From Opitutus sp. (GTDB lineage: Bacteria > Verrucomicrobiota > Verrucomicrobiia > Opitutales > Opitutaceae), in NCBI GenBank assembly GCA_024707325.1, contig JANPZY010000001.1, positions 496,001 through 560,000 of the forward strand: DNA of 64,000 nucleotides, in the 5' to 3' direction. Made by a program: the position numbers and the translations under genes. The notes under the pieces are model-generated. The model was given only the letters and a program-made list of their open reading frames with translations, was not told where the DNA came from and made no database searches. This document shows, piece after piece, positions 45,187-54,178 of this stretch; position 1 is the first letter of the stretch, and every line of letters starts with the position of its first letter.

Positions 45187-45277
45187 CATTCTGAACGCAG
45201 TGCAGAATCCGGTGCGACTCGCGACACGCCGGGAGCCCACGCAGCACCAGATGGATTCTTCGCTGCGCTCAGAATGA
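45187..45277. repeat. Inverted-repeat element between the permease genes
   Basis: CATTCTGAACGCAGTGCAG..AATCC at 45187-45210 and its inverted counterpart GGATTCTTCGCTGCGC..AGAATGACA at 45253-45277, with 42 bases between. The arm is the widespread motif TCATTCTGAGCGCAGCGAAG seen as interspersed elements in many bacteria. It breaks the usual tight spacing of the permease pair. Confidence 0.7.
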
Positions 45278-45324
45278 CACTGGGGCGAATGATCGACGTG
45301 AAGGTTCATGCGAGGGCGCATTCG

Positions 45325-46239
45325 TCAGTTCAGCCGGTCACGCGAGATGCGCGTCGCGAGCCACGTGAGCGTGGCGATGATAATGAAGAGGACGTAGGCC
45401 ATCGCGCTCGCGTAACCCATGCGCAGGTCGTAGAACGCCGTGGCGAACAGGTGCATCGTGTAGAACAGCGTCGAGCGCGCGGGAAACCCGTCGGTCTCCG
45501 TGCCCGTGCCGCCGCTCGCGGCCGACGACATCACGATCGCCTGCGTGAAAATCTGCAGCGAGCTGATGATGCTCATCACGACGTTGAAATAGATCACCGG
45601 CGCGAGCTGCGGCAGCGTGACATGCCAGAAACGTCGCCAGCCGGTCGCGCCGTCGATCTCGGCCGCTTCGTAGAGTTCCTTCGGCACGTTTTGCAGGCCG
45701 GCGAGGTAGATCACCATCGCGTTGCCCGTGCCCCACAGGCTCATGAGGATCAGCGCAGGTTTCGCCCACGTCGGATCGACGAGCCACGCGGGCGGCGTCA
45801 GGCCAAACGGCGCGAGCAGCGGCGTGAGGATCCAGTTCAACAAGCCGACCTGGCCGTTGAAGATCCAGATCCAGAGCATCGATGCCGCGACGATCGGCAC
45901 GATCGACGGCAGATAAAACAACACGCGGAAAAACGGCTTCCCGCGCACGTCAGCGTTGAGCAGCAGCGCGAGCGAGAGCGCCACGATCGTGCCGAGTGGC
46001 ACCGAGAGACCGGCGTAGAAAAGCGTGTTGCGCAGCGAGAGCCAGAAGAGGTCATCGCTCACGAGTTCCTTGTAGTTCTCGAGTCCGCACCACACCGGTG
46101 TCTTCAGGATCGAGTAGTCGCAGAAACTATAGAAAAGCGACGCGAGCACCGGATACGCGGTGAAGACCGCAAGGCCGATGATCCACGGACTGGTGAACGC
46201 CAGACCGGTGAAGAAACTGCGCCGTTCGCCGCGCGTCAT
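45325..46239 (-). CDS. Carbohydrate ABC transporter permease (MalF type)
   Basis: A 304-residue inner-membrane subunit of a sugar importer with six spans and the EAA loop KELYEAAEIDGATGWRRFWHVTLPQL near 205-230. The start overlaps the binding-protein stop by four bases (ATGA), so they are one operon. The frame is intact. Substrate is inferred from the operon as an alpha-xylose-containing oligosaccharide because the last gene is a YicI-like GH31 enzyme. Confidence 0.93.
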   Translation of the reverse strand: MTRGERRSFFTGLAFTSPWIIGLAVFTAYPVLASLFYSFCDYSILKTPVWCGLENYKELVSDDLFWLSLRNTLFYAGLSVPLGTIVALSLALLLNADVRGKPFFRVLFYLPSIVPIVAASMLWIWIFNGQVGLLNWILTPLLAPFGLTPPAWLVDPTWAKPALILMSLWGTGNAMVIYLAGLQNVPKELYEAAEIDGATGWRRFWHVTLPQLAPVIYFNVVMSIISSLQIFTQAIVMSSAASGGTGTETDGFPARSTLFYTMHLFATAFYDLRMGYASAMAYVLFIIIATLTWLATRISRDRLN

Positions 46240-47681
46240 GGTTTCACCTCCGCGTTTTGTTTCGCCGGCAACTGCCCGTGACGTTCCAGACTGCGGCGAT
46301 GACGCGCCCAGCTCTTCTCGAGCCGGCGATGCGCGTCAGCCAGCGCCTCCTCCGGCGTGGCGGTGAGCAGGCGCACGTTGGCGAATGCCGCCAGCACTTC
46401 GCGGTGATACTCCGTCCAGATGCCGATGTCGGGCGTGATCTCCGCGTGCTCGCTCGCAGAGAGGCGGCGAAATACGTCGATCTTCGGATGCGGGTGATGA
46501 TTCGCGAAGAACGGGCTCCACTCGCGCAACGGCGAGTTTTTTTCCTGAATGTAGCTGAGCAGTTCGATGCCCGTGAGCTCCTCGCGCGACTGCGCCTGCA
46601 GATTGGGCGAGCTGAGATATTTGATGAACTCCCACGCCCCGCGCGGATGTTTCGCGCCGCGCGGGATCACGAGCACGTCGGCTTCCGCGAGCGAGAAGTC
46701 GTCGATGCCCGGCACGGCCGAAGGCCACGCGGGCGCCACGCCGTAGTCGAGGCCGGGTTTATATTCGCGGATGTAGGCGTTATACCACACGCCCTGCAAA
46801 ACCATCGCGACCTTGCCGGAGAAAAACCCCGCCTGCGGTGACGCGAACTGTCCGGCGAACCCGGAGGCGAATTTCGTCACGGCGTCCTTGCCGTAGTCCT
46901 TCGTGTAACTCGCCACCCAGCGCATCGCCTCGAGGTTTCGCGGATCGGTCGCGAGCGTGATGTTTTCGCCGTCGAAAAGTTGTCCGCCGAACCACCGGCA
47001 AAACACCCACGGCCACCACCCTGGCTCCTGCGGGAGAAAACCCATCTGCGTGATCTCGCCCGTGCGCGGATCGCGTTTGGTGAGTTTGCGCGCATACTCG
47101 TCGAGCTCGTGCACCGTGCGCGGCGGACGCTCGGGATCGAGTCCGGCCTCGCGGAAAAGCTGCTTGTTCCAGTGCAGCGTGATCATCGCCGGCTGACACA
47201 CCGCCGCGTAAACGACGCCATTGTGTCGCGTGATCCGCTGGTAAACCGGATAGTAGCGCGCCTGCCACTCGTCGGCCGTCTGGCCATCCTCGCGCATGAA
47301 CGGCTCGAGCGGCGTCAGTGCTCCCGCATCGGCAAACGACGCGATATTGTAAGCCCACAGGCCCGCGATGTCCGGCGGATTGCCGCCCGCGGTCGCCACG
47401 AGCGTCTTTCGGTCCACCGGCGACACGGTCAACACCTCGACTTCGATCCGATCCTGCGAGCGGTTGAACGCATCCACCACCGCACGCAGCGAGCGACCTT
47501 CGGGGCCAGTCCACTTGTCCCAATAAACGACCTTCACCTTCTCGGCCGCGAAGCTCATCGCGCCGCAAGAAAACAAACCCGCACACCACAAGAGGCGTTT
47601 CACCCGCGCCCCTAAACCGCCGCCGTTCGCCGGATGCGATGATGCCACACGAAGCTGTGAGGTCAGAGCGGGGTCACTCAT
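46236..47681 (-). CDS. Sugar ABC transporter substrate-binding protein
   Basis: A 481-residue extracellular solute-binding protein (family 1). From the ATG at 47681, a basic N-region and hydrophobic stretch (LLWCAGLFSCGAMSFA) form the export signal, and the Cys residues could allow lipidation. The mature part starts KVKVVYWDKWTGPEG and contains NPPDIAGLWAYNIASF and GKVAMVLQGVWYNAY, typical of oligosaccharide binders with tryptophan platforms. First gene of the importer-GH31 operon, with a candidate operator 44 bases upstream. Intact. Confidence 0.92.
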   Translation of the reverse strand: MSDPALTSQLRVASSHPANGGGLGARVKRLLWCAGLFSCGAMSFAAEKVKVVYWDKWTGPEGRSLRAVVDAFNRSQDRIEVEVLTVSPVDRKTLVATAGGNPPDIAGLWAYNIASFADAGALTPLEPFMREDGQTADEWQARYYPVYQRITRHNGVVYAAVCQPAMITLHWNKQLFREAGLDPERPPRTVHELDEYARKLTKRDPRTGEITQMGFLPQEPGWWPWVFCRWFGGQLFDGENITLATDPRNLEAMRWVASYTKDYGKDAVTKFASGFAGQFASPQAGFFSGKVAMVLQGVWYNAYIREYKPGLDYGVAPAWPSAVPGIDDFSLAEADVLVIPRGAKHPRGAWEFIKYLSSPNLQAQSREELTGIELLSYIQEKNSPLREWSPFFANHHPHPKIDVFRRLSASEHAEITPDIGIWTEYHREVLAAFANVRLLTATPEEALADAHRRLEKSWARHRRSLERHGQLPAKQNAEVKP

Positions 47682-48079
47682 GAAGGTAGCGACGCAAGGA
47701 TAGTTCGGGCGGAGGATCAATACGATTTAGCCTTAAATTTCCGGCATTTTTAAGACCTTTTGCGCACGTGCTGCTGAGCCAACAGGTTCCGCATGTCTAC
47801 GAGGTTTCGCCCCTTCTGGTCATTTCTTGCATCACAAGCCCTGCTGTTGCGCCAAATTTGCCTTTAGATCAGCGGGTTGGCCAGCTTCCTCGCATCTCCC
47901 ACGGTCGCGATCGCCCGCGCTGTCGATCACAGCCATCCATGAAGAACGCTCGCGCTCCATCACCGCGGGCGAACGTGAAATTTTGCTGATCGCCGAATCC
48001 GAACCGCGTTGGAATATTTCCACGGATCGCCTTCGGTCCCGCGCCGTTTTCGGCGCGCTGGTTCTCCAACTCCTCCCCC
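47682..48079. promoter_or_regulatory. Divergent promoter region between the importer and the esterase
   Basis: About 400 bases separating the divergent genes. It contains the palindrome ATTTAGCCTTAAAT at 47725-47738, a member of the operator-like family also found before both TonB receptors. No gene is convincing here. Confidence 0.55.
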
Positions 48080-50005
48080 ATGTTCTTCGCTGCCCTTACG
48101 CTCGGAGGCTTGTTCTCCGACCACATGGTTCTGCAACGCGAACGTCAGAACCCCATTTGGGGTTCCGACACGCCTGAGCAAGTCGTCACGCTCACGGTCG
48201 AGGGCGCGCCCACGCCCGTGCAAACCGTGCAAGTCACCGTCGGCGCCGACGGCACATGGCGGCTCGAGGTGCCCGAGCTTCCGGTCGGCGGTCCGTATCG
48301 CCTGCGCGTTCAGGGCTCCGAGGAAAAAGTAATCCACGATGTTCTCGTCGGCGACGTCTGGGTCGCGTCCGGCCAGTCCAACATGGAGTGGCCGCTCTCG
48401 CGCGCTCGTGACGCCGACCGCGAGATCGCCGCGGCGCGCTACCCCGCGATCCGTGTAACCAAAATTCCACTACAAACCGCGCGCACGCCGCAGACCGACG
48501 TCGTCACCGAGTGGCGCCCGGCTTCGCCCGAAACCGCCGCGAGCTTCACTGCCGTCGGCTACTTCTTCGCCCGCGAAATTCATCAAACGCAAAACGTCCC
48601 CGTCGGCATCATCGACACCACGTGGGGCGGCACGCGTATTGAGCCGTGGATCTCGCGCGAAGCACTCCGCGCCGTCTGGCCGGGCGTCGAGGAACAACTC
48701 GCGCGCATCGCCGCCGCCGATCCCGATCTCCCGCGCATTCGCGCCGAACACCAGAAACGTCTCCTCGCTTGGGAGCGCAGCGTGTTCCCGCAGGACACCG
48801 GCAACGAAGGCCTCGCGCGCGGCTGGGCGCGGCCCGATTTCGACGACGGCGCGTGGCAGACGATCACGCTGCCGAATACCTTTCAGAGCACCGGCTTCGC
48901 CAACAACGGCGCCTTCTGGGCGCGTCGCGTGCTCGAGCTTCCTGCCAGCGCCGCGGGCCGCGAGCTCGTGCTCGAACTCGGTGCGGTCGACGATTTCGAG
49001 ATCACCTATTTCAACGGCGAACAAGTCGGCGCGATGGGCGAGGAAACGTTTCAATCGTATCAGACGCCACGTCGCTACACCGTGCCCGGGCATCTCGTGC
49101 GCGCGGGCAAAAACGTGATCGCCGTGCGCGTGTTCGATCGTTTCGGCGAGGGCGGCTTCATGGGACCCGCGGTGAAGATGTTCGCCGAATCCAACGGCGA
49201 ACGCTTCCCGCTCGAAGGCGCGTGGCGTTGGGCCGTCGAGCGCACGATTCCGCGCGTCACCGGCAACATCTACGCCACGCATCCCGGCAATCCGCCCGAA
49301 CTCGATTTCTCCGGCCAGCCCGCCGCGCTCTACAACGCGATGGTCGCGCCGCTCATTCCCTACGGCATCCGCGGTTTCCTCTGGTATCAGGGCGAATCCA
49401 ACATCGGCAACTACGCCGATTACCACGCGCGCTTCACCGCGCTGATCCGCGATTGGCGCACGCGCTGGGGCCAGGGCAACCTGCCGTTCTACTTCGTGCA
49501 GCTCTCCGCGTTCACGCAGAGCTGGCAGTGGCCGTATCTCCGCGAAGCGCAGACGCAGACGCTCGCGGAACCGCAAACCGGCATGGCCGTCTCGCTCGAT
49601 ATCGGCAACGCGACCGACATTCATCCCAACAACAAACAGGACGTCGGCCGCCGTCTCGCGCTCCTCGCTCGCCGCGACATCTACGGCGAAAAAGATCTCG
49701 TTGCCGAAGGTCCCACGCTCACGCGCGTCGCGATCCATGGAAACGAAGTCCGCGTGTTCTTCCGCTCTGCCGCCGGACTCCGCACGCGCGACGGCAAACC
49801 CGAAGTCCTCGGCTTCGCGCTCGCGGGCGCCGACGGACGCTATCACCCCGCCAACGCGCGCATCGACGGCGAGACCGTGATCGTCACTTCGCCTGCCGTC
49901 CCGCGTCCGCAAAGCGTGCGCTACGGCTGGGCCGATTATCTCGAAGTGAATCTGGAAAACAGCGACGGCCTTCCCGCCGCGCCCTTCCGCACCGACGGGT
50001 TCTGA
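48080..50005 (+). CDS. SASA-type carbohydrate acetylesterase
   Basis: A 641-residue member of the sialate O-acetylesterase superfamily (SGNH fold), which in Bacteroidota and Verrucomicrobiota mostly removes acetyl groups from plant polysaccharides. The start has the family pattern LFSDHMVLQRE. The nucleophile is Ser100 in ASGQSNMEWP. A beta-sandwich insert (about 255-380) and the Asp/His block DIHPNNKQDVGRRLA near 513 complete the enzyme. No signal peptide is visible before the conserved start, which is unusual; the true N-terminus may be longer or shifted. Divergent from the importer operon, so it probably belongs to the same pathway. Confidence 0.88.
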   Translation: MFFAALTLGGLFSDHMVLQRERQNPIWGSDTPEQVVTLTVEGAPTPVQTVQVTVGADGTWRLEVPELPVGGPYRLRVQGSEEKVIHDVLVGDVWVASGQSNMEWPLSRARDADREIAAARYPAIRVTKIPLQTARTPQTDVVTEWRPASPETAASFTAVGYFFAREIHQTQNVPVGIIDTTWGGTRIEPWISREALRAVWPGVEEQLARIAAADPDLPRIRAEHQKRLLAWERSVFPQDTGNEGLARGWARPDFDDGAWQTITLPNTFQSTGFANNGAFWARRVLELPASAAGRELVLELGAVDDFEITYFNGEQVGAMGEETFQSYQTPRRYTVPGHLVRAGKNVIAVRVFDRFGEGGFMGPAVKMFAESNGERFPLEGAWRWAVERTIPRVTGNIYATHPGNPPELDFSGQPAALYNAMVAPLIPYGIRGFLWYQGESNIGNYADYHARFTALIRDWRTRWGQGNLPFYFVQLSAFTQSWQWPYLREAQTQTLAEPQTGMAVSLDIGNATDIHPNNKQDVGRRLALLARRDIYGEKDLVAEGPTLTRVAIHGNEVRVFFRSAAGLRTRDGKPEVLGFALAGADGRYHPANARIDGETVIVTSPAVPRPQSVRYGWADYLEVNLENSDGLPAAPFRTDGF

Positions 50006-50114
50006 GTCGCAGCAAAGTGCAGCCCGACTCGGGACTCATGGCGCACCGAGTCGGGACAAAGTGCGGACCGGGTCGGGACCATGTCCGCGCAAAGTCGAGG
50101 CCGTGCGCTGACCA
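50005..50114. repeat. 22-bp tandem repeat, five units (locus B)
   Basis: Five contiguous units of exactly 22 bases with the same GTCGGGAC..GTGCGGACC pattern as locus A at 43847-43956. It fills the space between the convergent esterase and DUF1684 genes, beginning at the last base of the esterase gene. Confidence 0.75.
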
Positions 50115-50175
50115 ATGGGGACGCGACGCCCTCGTCGCGTCGTGATGCGCTCGGCCGCGGCGAGGGCGTCGCGAC

Positions 50176-51069
50176 TCAGTGCGTCGCGCTGCGGAAGAGT
50201 TTTTCGCCTGCGCGCACGGGGAACTTCAGCCGATTCTGCGCAGGCGGAAGCGGACACACCGCCAGCGGCGTGAACGCGCACGGCGGATTTTCCGCGAGAT
50301 TGAAATCGAGCACGAGACGCCCGTCACGCGGCGGTCCGGTTTCCAAGAAACGCATCGGATACGTTTCGTCGCCGCTCGTGGAATCGGAGAAAACGAAGAG
50401 CAGCGAGCCGTCGGGATTCTCGAGCGGCAGCAGCGCGATCGTTTCGTCGCCGCGACGAAACACGGCCTGCCCGGTCACGCGCTCGGGGAAGCTGTCGCCC
50501 GCGCGATTGGTGATCGTGAGCGTGCGCGGTTCGGGAAACGTTTCCCACGCCGCCTCGAAGCGCCAGGCGGGATCGATGGCGTAATAGTCGAGCCCGGGAA
50601 AATCGACGAGCTGCGGATGTGCGAGATCGCGCACGTGGATTCCTTTTCCGCGGACGGTCTCGACGAGTTGAAACGCCACGGTGCCAGCACTCACGAGCGT
50701 GGGCCGACGCTGCGCATCGCCGGCTAGGAGTTCGACCACGGCGGGAGCGGGCCGACTGTTGACCCACACGCCCGCGCCGGACGCGGGCGAAAACGTCACG
50801 CGATCGTTTTCGAACGTAAGCGTGCCGAAATGCGCCGGGCCGACCGAGAGCACGATGTCGTTGTCCGCGGCTCGACCGATCGTGTGCGTGCCGGGTTTCA
50901 GCAACACGCGATCGGTGAGCGTGAGCCAACCGAGCGGCTTCACGAGTTCGTCGACGCGCGCCGCGCGTGCGCGCTCGATCTCGCGAGCGAAGTTGGAATC
51001 GGCGGCACAAAGCGCGTTTCCCGCGAGAAACAAAACGAGGAGAACGGAAAGGATTCGTTTGCAGCTCAT
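50176..51069 (-). CDS. Exported DUF1684 protein
   Basis: A 297-residue protein with a signal peptide (MSCKRILSVLLVLFLAGNAL, cut after CAA). The mature protein follows DUF1684 throughout: KPLGWLTLTDRVLLKPGTHTIGR near the start, AWRFEAAWETFPEP in the centre, then YPMRFLETGPP and NPPCAFTPLAVCPLPPAQNRL at the end. The family is widespread and of unknown biochemical role. Convergent with the esterase gene. Intact. Confidence 0.88.
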   Translation of the reverse strand: MSCKRILSVLLVLFLAGNALCAADSNFAREIERARAARVDELVKPLGWLTLTDRVLLKPGTHTIGRAADNDIVLSVGPAHFGTLTFENDRVTFSPASGAGVWVNSRPAPAVVELLAGDAQRRPTLVSAGTVAFQLVETVRGKGIHVRDLAHPQLVDFPGLDYYAIDPAWRFEAAWETFPEPRTLTITNRAGDSFPERVTGQAVFRRGDETIALLPLENPDGSLLFVFSDSTSGDETYPMRFLETGPPRDGRLVLDFNLAENPPCAFTPLAVCPLPPAQNRLKFPVRAGEKLFRSATH

Positions 51070-51135
51070 GAGAAAAACGCGCTCGCACCAGAGATGGCGC
51101 GGCTCGCGTCGTGTCGCAAGCCGCGCGGGAGTAGG

Positions 51136-52392
51136 TTACTTGGCCTGCGCTTCTTTTTCCGCGGAGTAAGGACCGCGGATGATGGTGCTCTTCACCGGCT
51201 GCGAGTCTTTCAGCATGTTGTAGATCGGGCAGATCGACTCCACGGCGCGTTGGAGTTCTTCGATCTTTTCCTTCGGCTCCGGCGAGCCGATGTGCACGCG
51301 GTAGCTGATGTCGCGGTAGCTCGGCGGATTCTCGCTGTTGCCGAGACGGCTGGTGAGCGTGCCTTCGACTTCGAGTTCGAGCGTATCCAAAATCACCTGA
51401 CGCTTCGACGCCTCGATTTGATAGATGTGCGTGAGGCAGGTGATCATCGTGCCGAGGATGTGTTCCTCGGGCACGGGACCGAGATTGTGACCGCCGAGAT
51501 AGCGCGGGAAATCATGGATGACTTGGAAGTTGCTCACGTCGGTGCGGATGTGTCGGAGGCCGGTCGCGCCTTCGACTTTCACGTGCGAGCGCAGCGGCGG
51601 CTGGCCTTCGATTTTCTTCGGCCGCGTGGAAGGTTCGCGCGGCGTGGCGCCCTGGCTCGCAGCGTATTTGTCGCGAAGAAATTCGCGCAGACCATCGAGC
51701 GTGGGCTTCTCGAACTCGGCCGGCGTGCGCGTGTAGTTGAGCTTACCGTGATCGATGGCTTGCGACTTCGTCACGAGGTTGAGCACGGGCGAAACGCGCT
51801 CGACGGTTTTGCGCAGCTCCTCGAGTTGCTCGTCGGACGCGGGCGAAACGATGAAGGCTTTGTAGGCGAGATTGCGCGGATACGTGACCTGCGTGCCGGT
51901 CGTCTGCGACGGCGCCGTGCCGGGCTCGCTGGTGAAGATAACTTCGATCTCGTCGATCGGAATGCCCGCGAGCGCGGCCTGCGTGAGATAATCGCCCGCG
52001 ACCGCGCTGCCGAGCGCGCCGACGACGCTCGGCCAGGAACCGGCGCCGAGATTCGACTCAGCAATCTCGCGGGGACCGTCGCTGAGAATCTGGAAGTTGC
52101 GAATGAGCAAGCGACGCACGCCCGTGCGGCTCTCGGAGACCACGCGCGCGGAGAGTTTGAGCGGCTCTTTGATTTCGGGGCTCTTTTGCGCGAGCAAAGC
52201 CGCGGAGCGGTAACGCGCTTGGAAATCGCGAACGGATTGGTTGTCGGCCAGCGCGGCCGGAGACTGCGCCCAGTCTTGCGCGGTGTGCGTGGCCTGCGCG
52301 TGCGCGGGCGGCGCGAGGAGTGACAACAACGTGAGGGCGGTCAGGGAGCCGACGACAATGCGGCTGAGGGTTTTCTTGGAGGAGGATTTCAT
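51136..52392 (-). CDS. Exported protein with two OsmC-like domains
   Basis: A 418-residue protein. From the ATG at 52392 it has a long signal peptide ending APPAHAQ. Two OsmC/Ohr-like domains follow. The first (about 80-210; SNLGAGSWPSVVGALGSAVAGDYL) lacks the redox cysteines. The second (about 265-405; HNLGPVPEEHILGTMITCLTHIY and AVESICPIYNML) keeps both. OsmC proteins normally detoxify organic peroxides in the cytoplasm with two cysteines, so a secreted tandem form with one inactive half is unusual. It sits alone between DUF1684 and PepSY genes. Confidence 0.75.
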   Translation of the reverse strand: MKSSSKKTLSRIVVGSLTALTLLSLLAPPAHAQATHTAQDWAQSPAALADNQSVRDFQARYRSAALLAQKSPEIKEPLKLSARVVSESRTGVRRLLIRNFQILSDGPREIAESNLGAGSWPSVVGALGSAVAGDYLTQAALAGIPIDEIEVIFTSEPGTAPSQTTGTQVTYPRNLAYKAFIVSPASDEQLEELRKTVERVSPVLNLVTKSQAIDHGKLNYTRTPAEFEKPTLDGLREFLRDKYAASQGATPREPSTRPKKIEGQPPLRSHVKVEGATGLRHIRTDVSNFQVIHDFPRYLGGHNLGPVPEEHILGTMITCLTHIYQIEASKRQVILDTLELEVEGTLTSRLGNSENPPSYRDISYRVHIGSPEPKEKIEELQRAVESICPIYNMLKDSQPVKSTIIRGPYSAEKEAQAK

Positions 52393-52659
52393 GGGTCGCG
52401 ACGGCACGCGGCCGTCAGGCTGGGAGATGAAACACGACGCGAGAGTTCCGAAGAACCACGGCGTCGCAGGAGCAGGTTGAGTTATCGTGAAGGCGCTGGA
52501 ATCCGGCGGTCCGGTGCCAGCGCATGGATGGAGGAGTTTCCCGAGGTCTGCCGTGGACGGCTGGAGTCCGCTGTCGCAGCGGAGTGACTCTCGCGACGTC
52601 GCGTCGAATCGGAGGGAAAGAAAATTGTGTCGGCCGGTGGCATCATGGTGTCGGCGAAA

Positions 52660-54078
52660 TCAGACCGCGTGCGGCTGCGGTTTGCGCAGGAAACGAAACA
52701 GTGCGCGGTCGAACACCAGCAACGCTGCGAGACTCGCGGCGAGGAGCGGCAGCGCGGCGGAAAGCGCCAGCGTGCCCCACACCACCGGCTTGGGTAGTGA
52801 AGAATTGGATACAGGCGCAGAGAGCGAACCAGCCGGGCGGCGCTGCCACCACATCACGAGACCGGACACCGCGAGCAGCAGCACGCCCGCAGCGGCGATC
52901 GAGCCGAGGATTTGGTTGGCGAGTCCGAAGAGCCGGCCTTCGTGCGCGATGATGCCCCAGAGGAAAAACTGCGCGAGATAGCCGAAGTCTTTGAACCGCA
53001 CGTCGGCGAGCACCTTGCCCGAGTATTGGTCGAGGTGGAGATACGTGCGTGAGAGCGCCTGGTGGCGATCGGAGATCACACTGTAAACGCCTGTCGGCCC
53101 CACCGGCAGCGCGATCGTGTAAGGCTGCGGCACGTTGCGCTCCGCCGCGATCGCGATGACCTGATCGAGCGCGAGCGCGCCCTCTTCCGGGCCTTCGTAG
53201 TCTGATGTGGAGAGATTCGCCGCGCGCGAACCGTGGGCATCGAGCTCCGCGGGCGGCGTGGACGCGAGCGCATCGATTTCTTCCGCGAGACCGGCGCGCA
53301 AAGGCGGAGACCAACCCGTGAGTTCGGAGCGATGAGCGCCGGCGCTCGTTTCGGCCGGAGTGCCCTGCCCCAGGGCAGCGGAAATCGTGCGATACCATTT
53401 GCCGCTCGCCTGCGACCACAGGAGTCCGGTCGTGAGCAGGAAAAGCGTCATCACGGAAAACCACACCGCCGGCACCGCATGAAGATCGCGCCAGAAGATG
53501 CGGCCCTGCGCGCGAAGACGCGGCAGCAGAAAACCCCACACGGCAAAGCGCGGACGTGGCCACCAGAGATAAAGTCCCGAGAGAAACAGCACGAAGGCCC
53601 AACTCGCCGCGAGCTCGACGATGTAGCCGCCCGCGGGACCGGCGAGTAGTTCGCCGTGCAGATCGTGGAGCACGTTCATCGGCCGTGTCGTCTCGTCGAT
53701 CGTGCCGGTGAGTTCGCCGGTATAAGGATTGATGAACGCCGAGAGGCGTCCGCGCGGCGTGTTGAACTCGACCTGACTCGAGCGGCCCGGCGCTAAGGCG
53801 GGAGTAAACGTGACCGGACGAAACGGCGGAAACGCTTCACGCGCGGCGGCGAATTGTTCGTCGGCACTCAACGCTGGTTCGTTCGCGGGAATCGGGACGT
53901 TGAAGATCTCGCGGTAGTGCCACTCCTCGAACTGCGGTTTCCACAGGTAAAGCGCACCCGTGATCGCGAGGAAGATCGCAAACGGCGCCACCACCACGCC
54001 GGCGTAGAAATGCAACCGCCACACGGCGCGGTAGAGCGCGCCGGTTTCCGGCGTTTGCGACGAAGGCGTGGTGCTCAT
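52660..54078 (-). CDS. PepSY-associated membrane protein
   Basis: A 472-residue protein of the PepSY_TM family (COG3182), inner-membrane proteins that are often linked to siderophore or iron reduction. Spans occur near residues 24-46, 150-172, 200-222, 395-420 and 440-460, with two extracytoplasmic PepSY domains. Histidines at the membrane face (RLHFYAGVVVAPF, VLHDLHGELLAG, HAVPAVWFSVMT, HEGRLFGLAN) could bind heme. It lies downstream of the TonB-ExbBD block, consistent with outer-membrane uptake of a metal complex. Intact. Confidence 0.85.
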   Translation of the reverse strand: MSTTPSSQTPETGALYRAVWRLHFYAGVVVAPFAIFLAITGALYLWKPQFEEWHYREIFNVPIPANEPALSADEQFAAAREAFPPFRPVTFTPALAPGRSSQVEFNTPRGRLSAFINPYTGELTGTIDETTRPMNVLHDLHGELLAGPAGGYIVELAASWAFVLFLSGLYLWWPRPRFAVWGFLLPRLRAQGRIFWRDLHAVPAVWFSVMTLFLLTTGLLWSQASGKWYRTISAALGQGTPAETSAGAHRSELTGWSPPLRAGLAEEIDALASTPPAELDAHGSRAANLSTSDYEGPEEGALALDQVIAIAAERNVPQPYTIALPVGPTGVYSVISDRHQALSRTYLHLDQYSGKVLADVRFKDFGYLAQFFLWGIIAHEGRLFGLANQILGSIAAAGVLLLAVSGLVMWWQRRPAGSLSAPVSNSSLPKPVVWGTLALSAALPLLAASLAALLVFDRALFRFLRKPQPHAV

Positions 54079-54178
54079 GGTGGAGGATGCGGTGCGCTCG
54101 GCTCATGTCGGGCCGGTGCGGCAGCGACGAAAGCCTCGTCGCTGCCGCGAACCCGAAGCGGAACGATTGCGGTGCGAA

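Noticed and set aside
44029..46281. A 750-codon plus-strand frame opposite the ABC permeases
   Set aside because: Rich in Arg, His and Glu with no domain. It is complementary to two clear permease genes.
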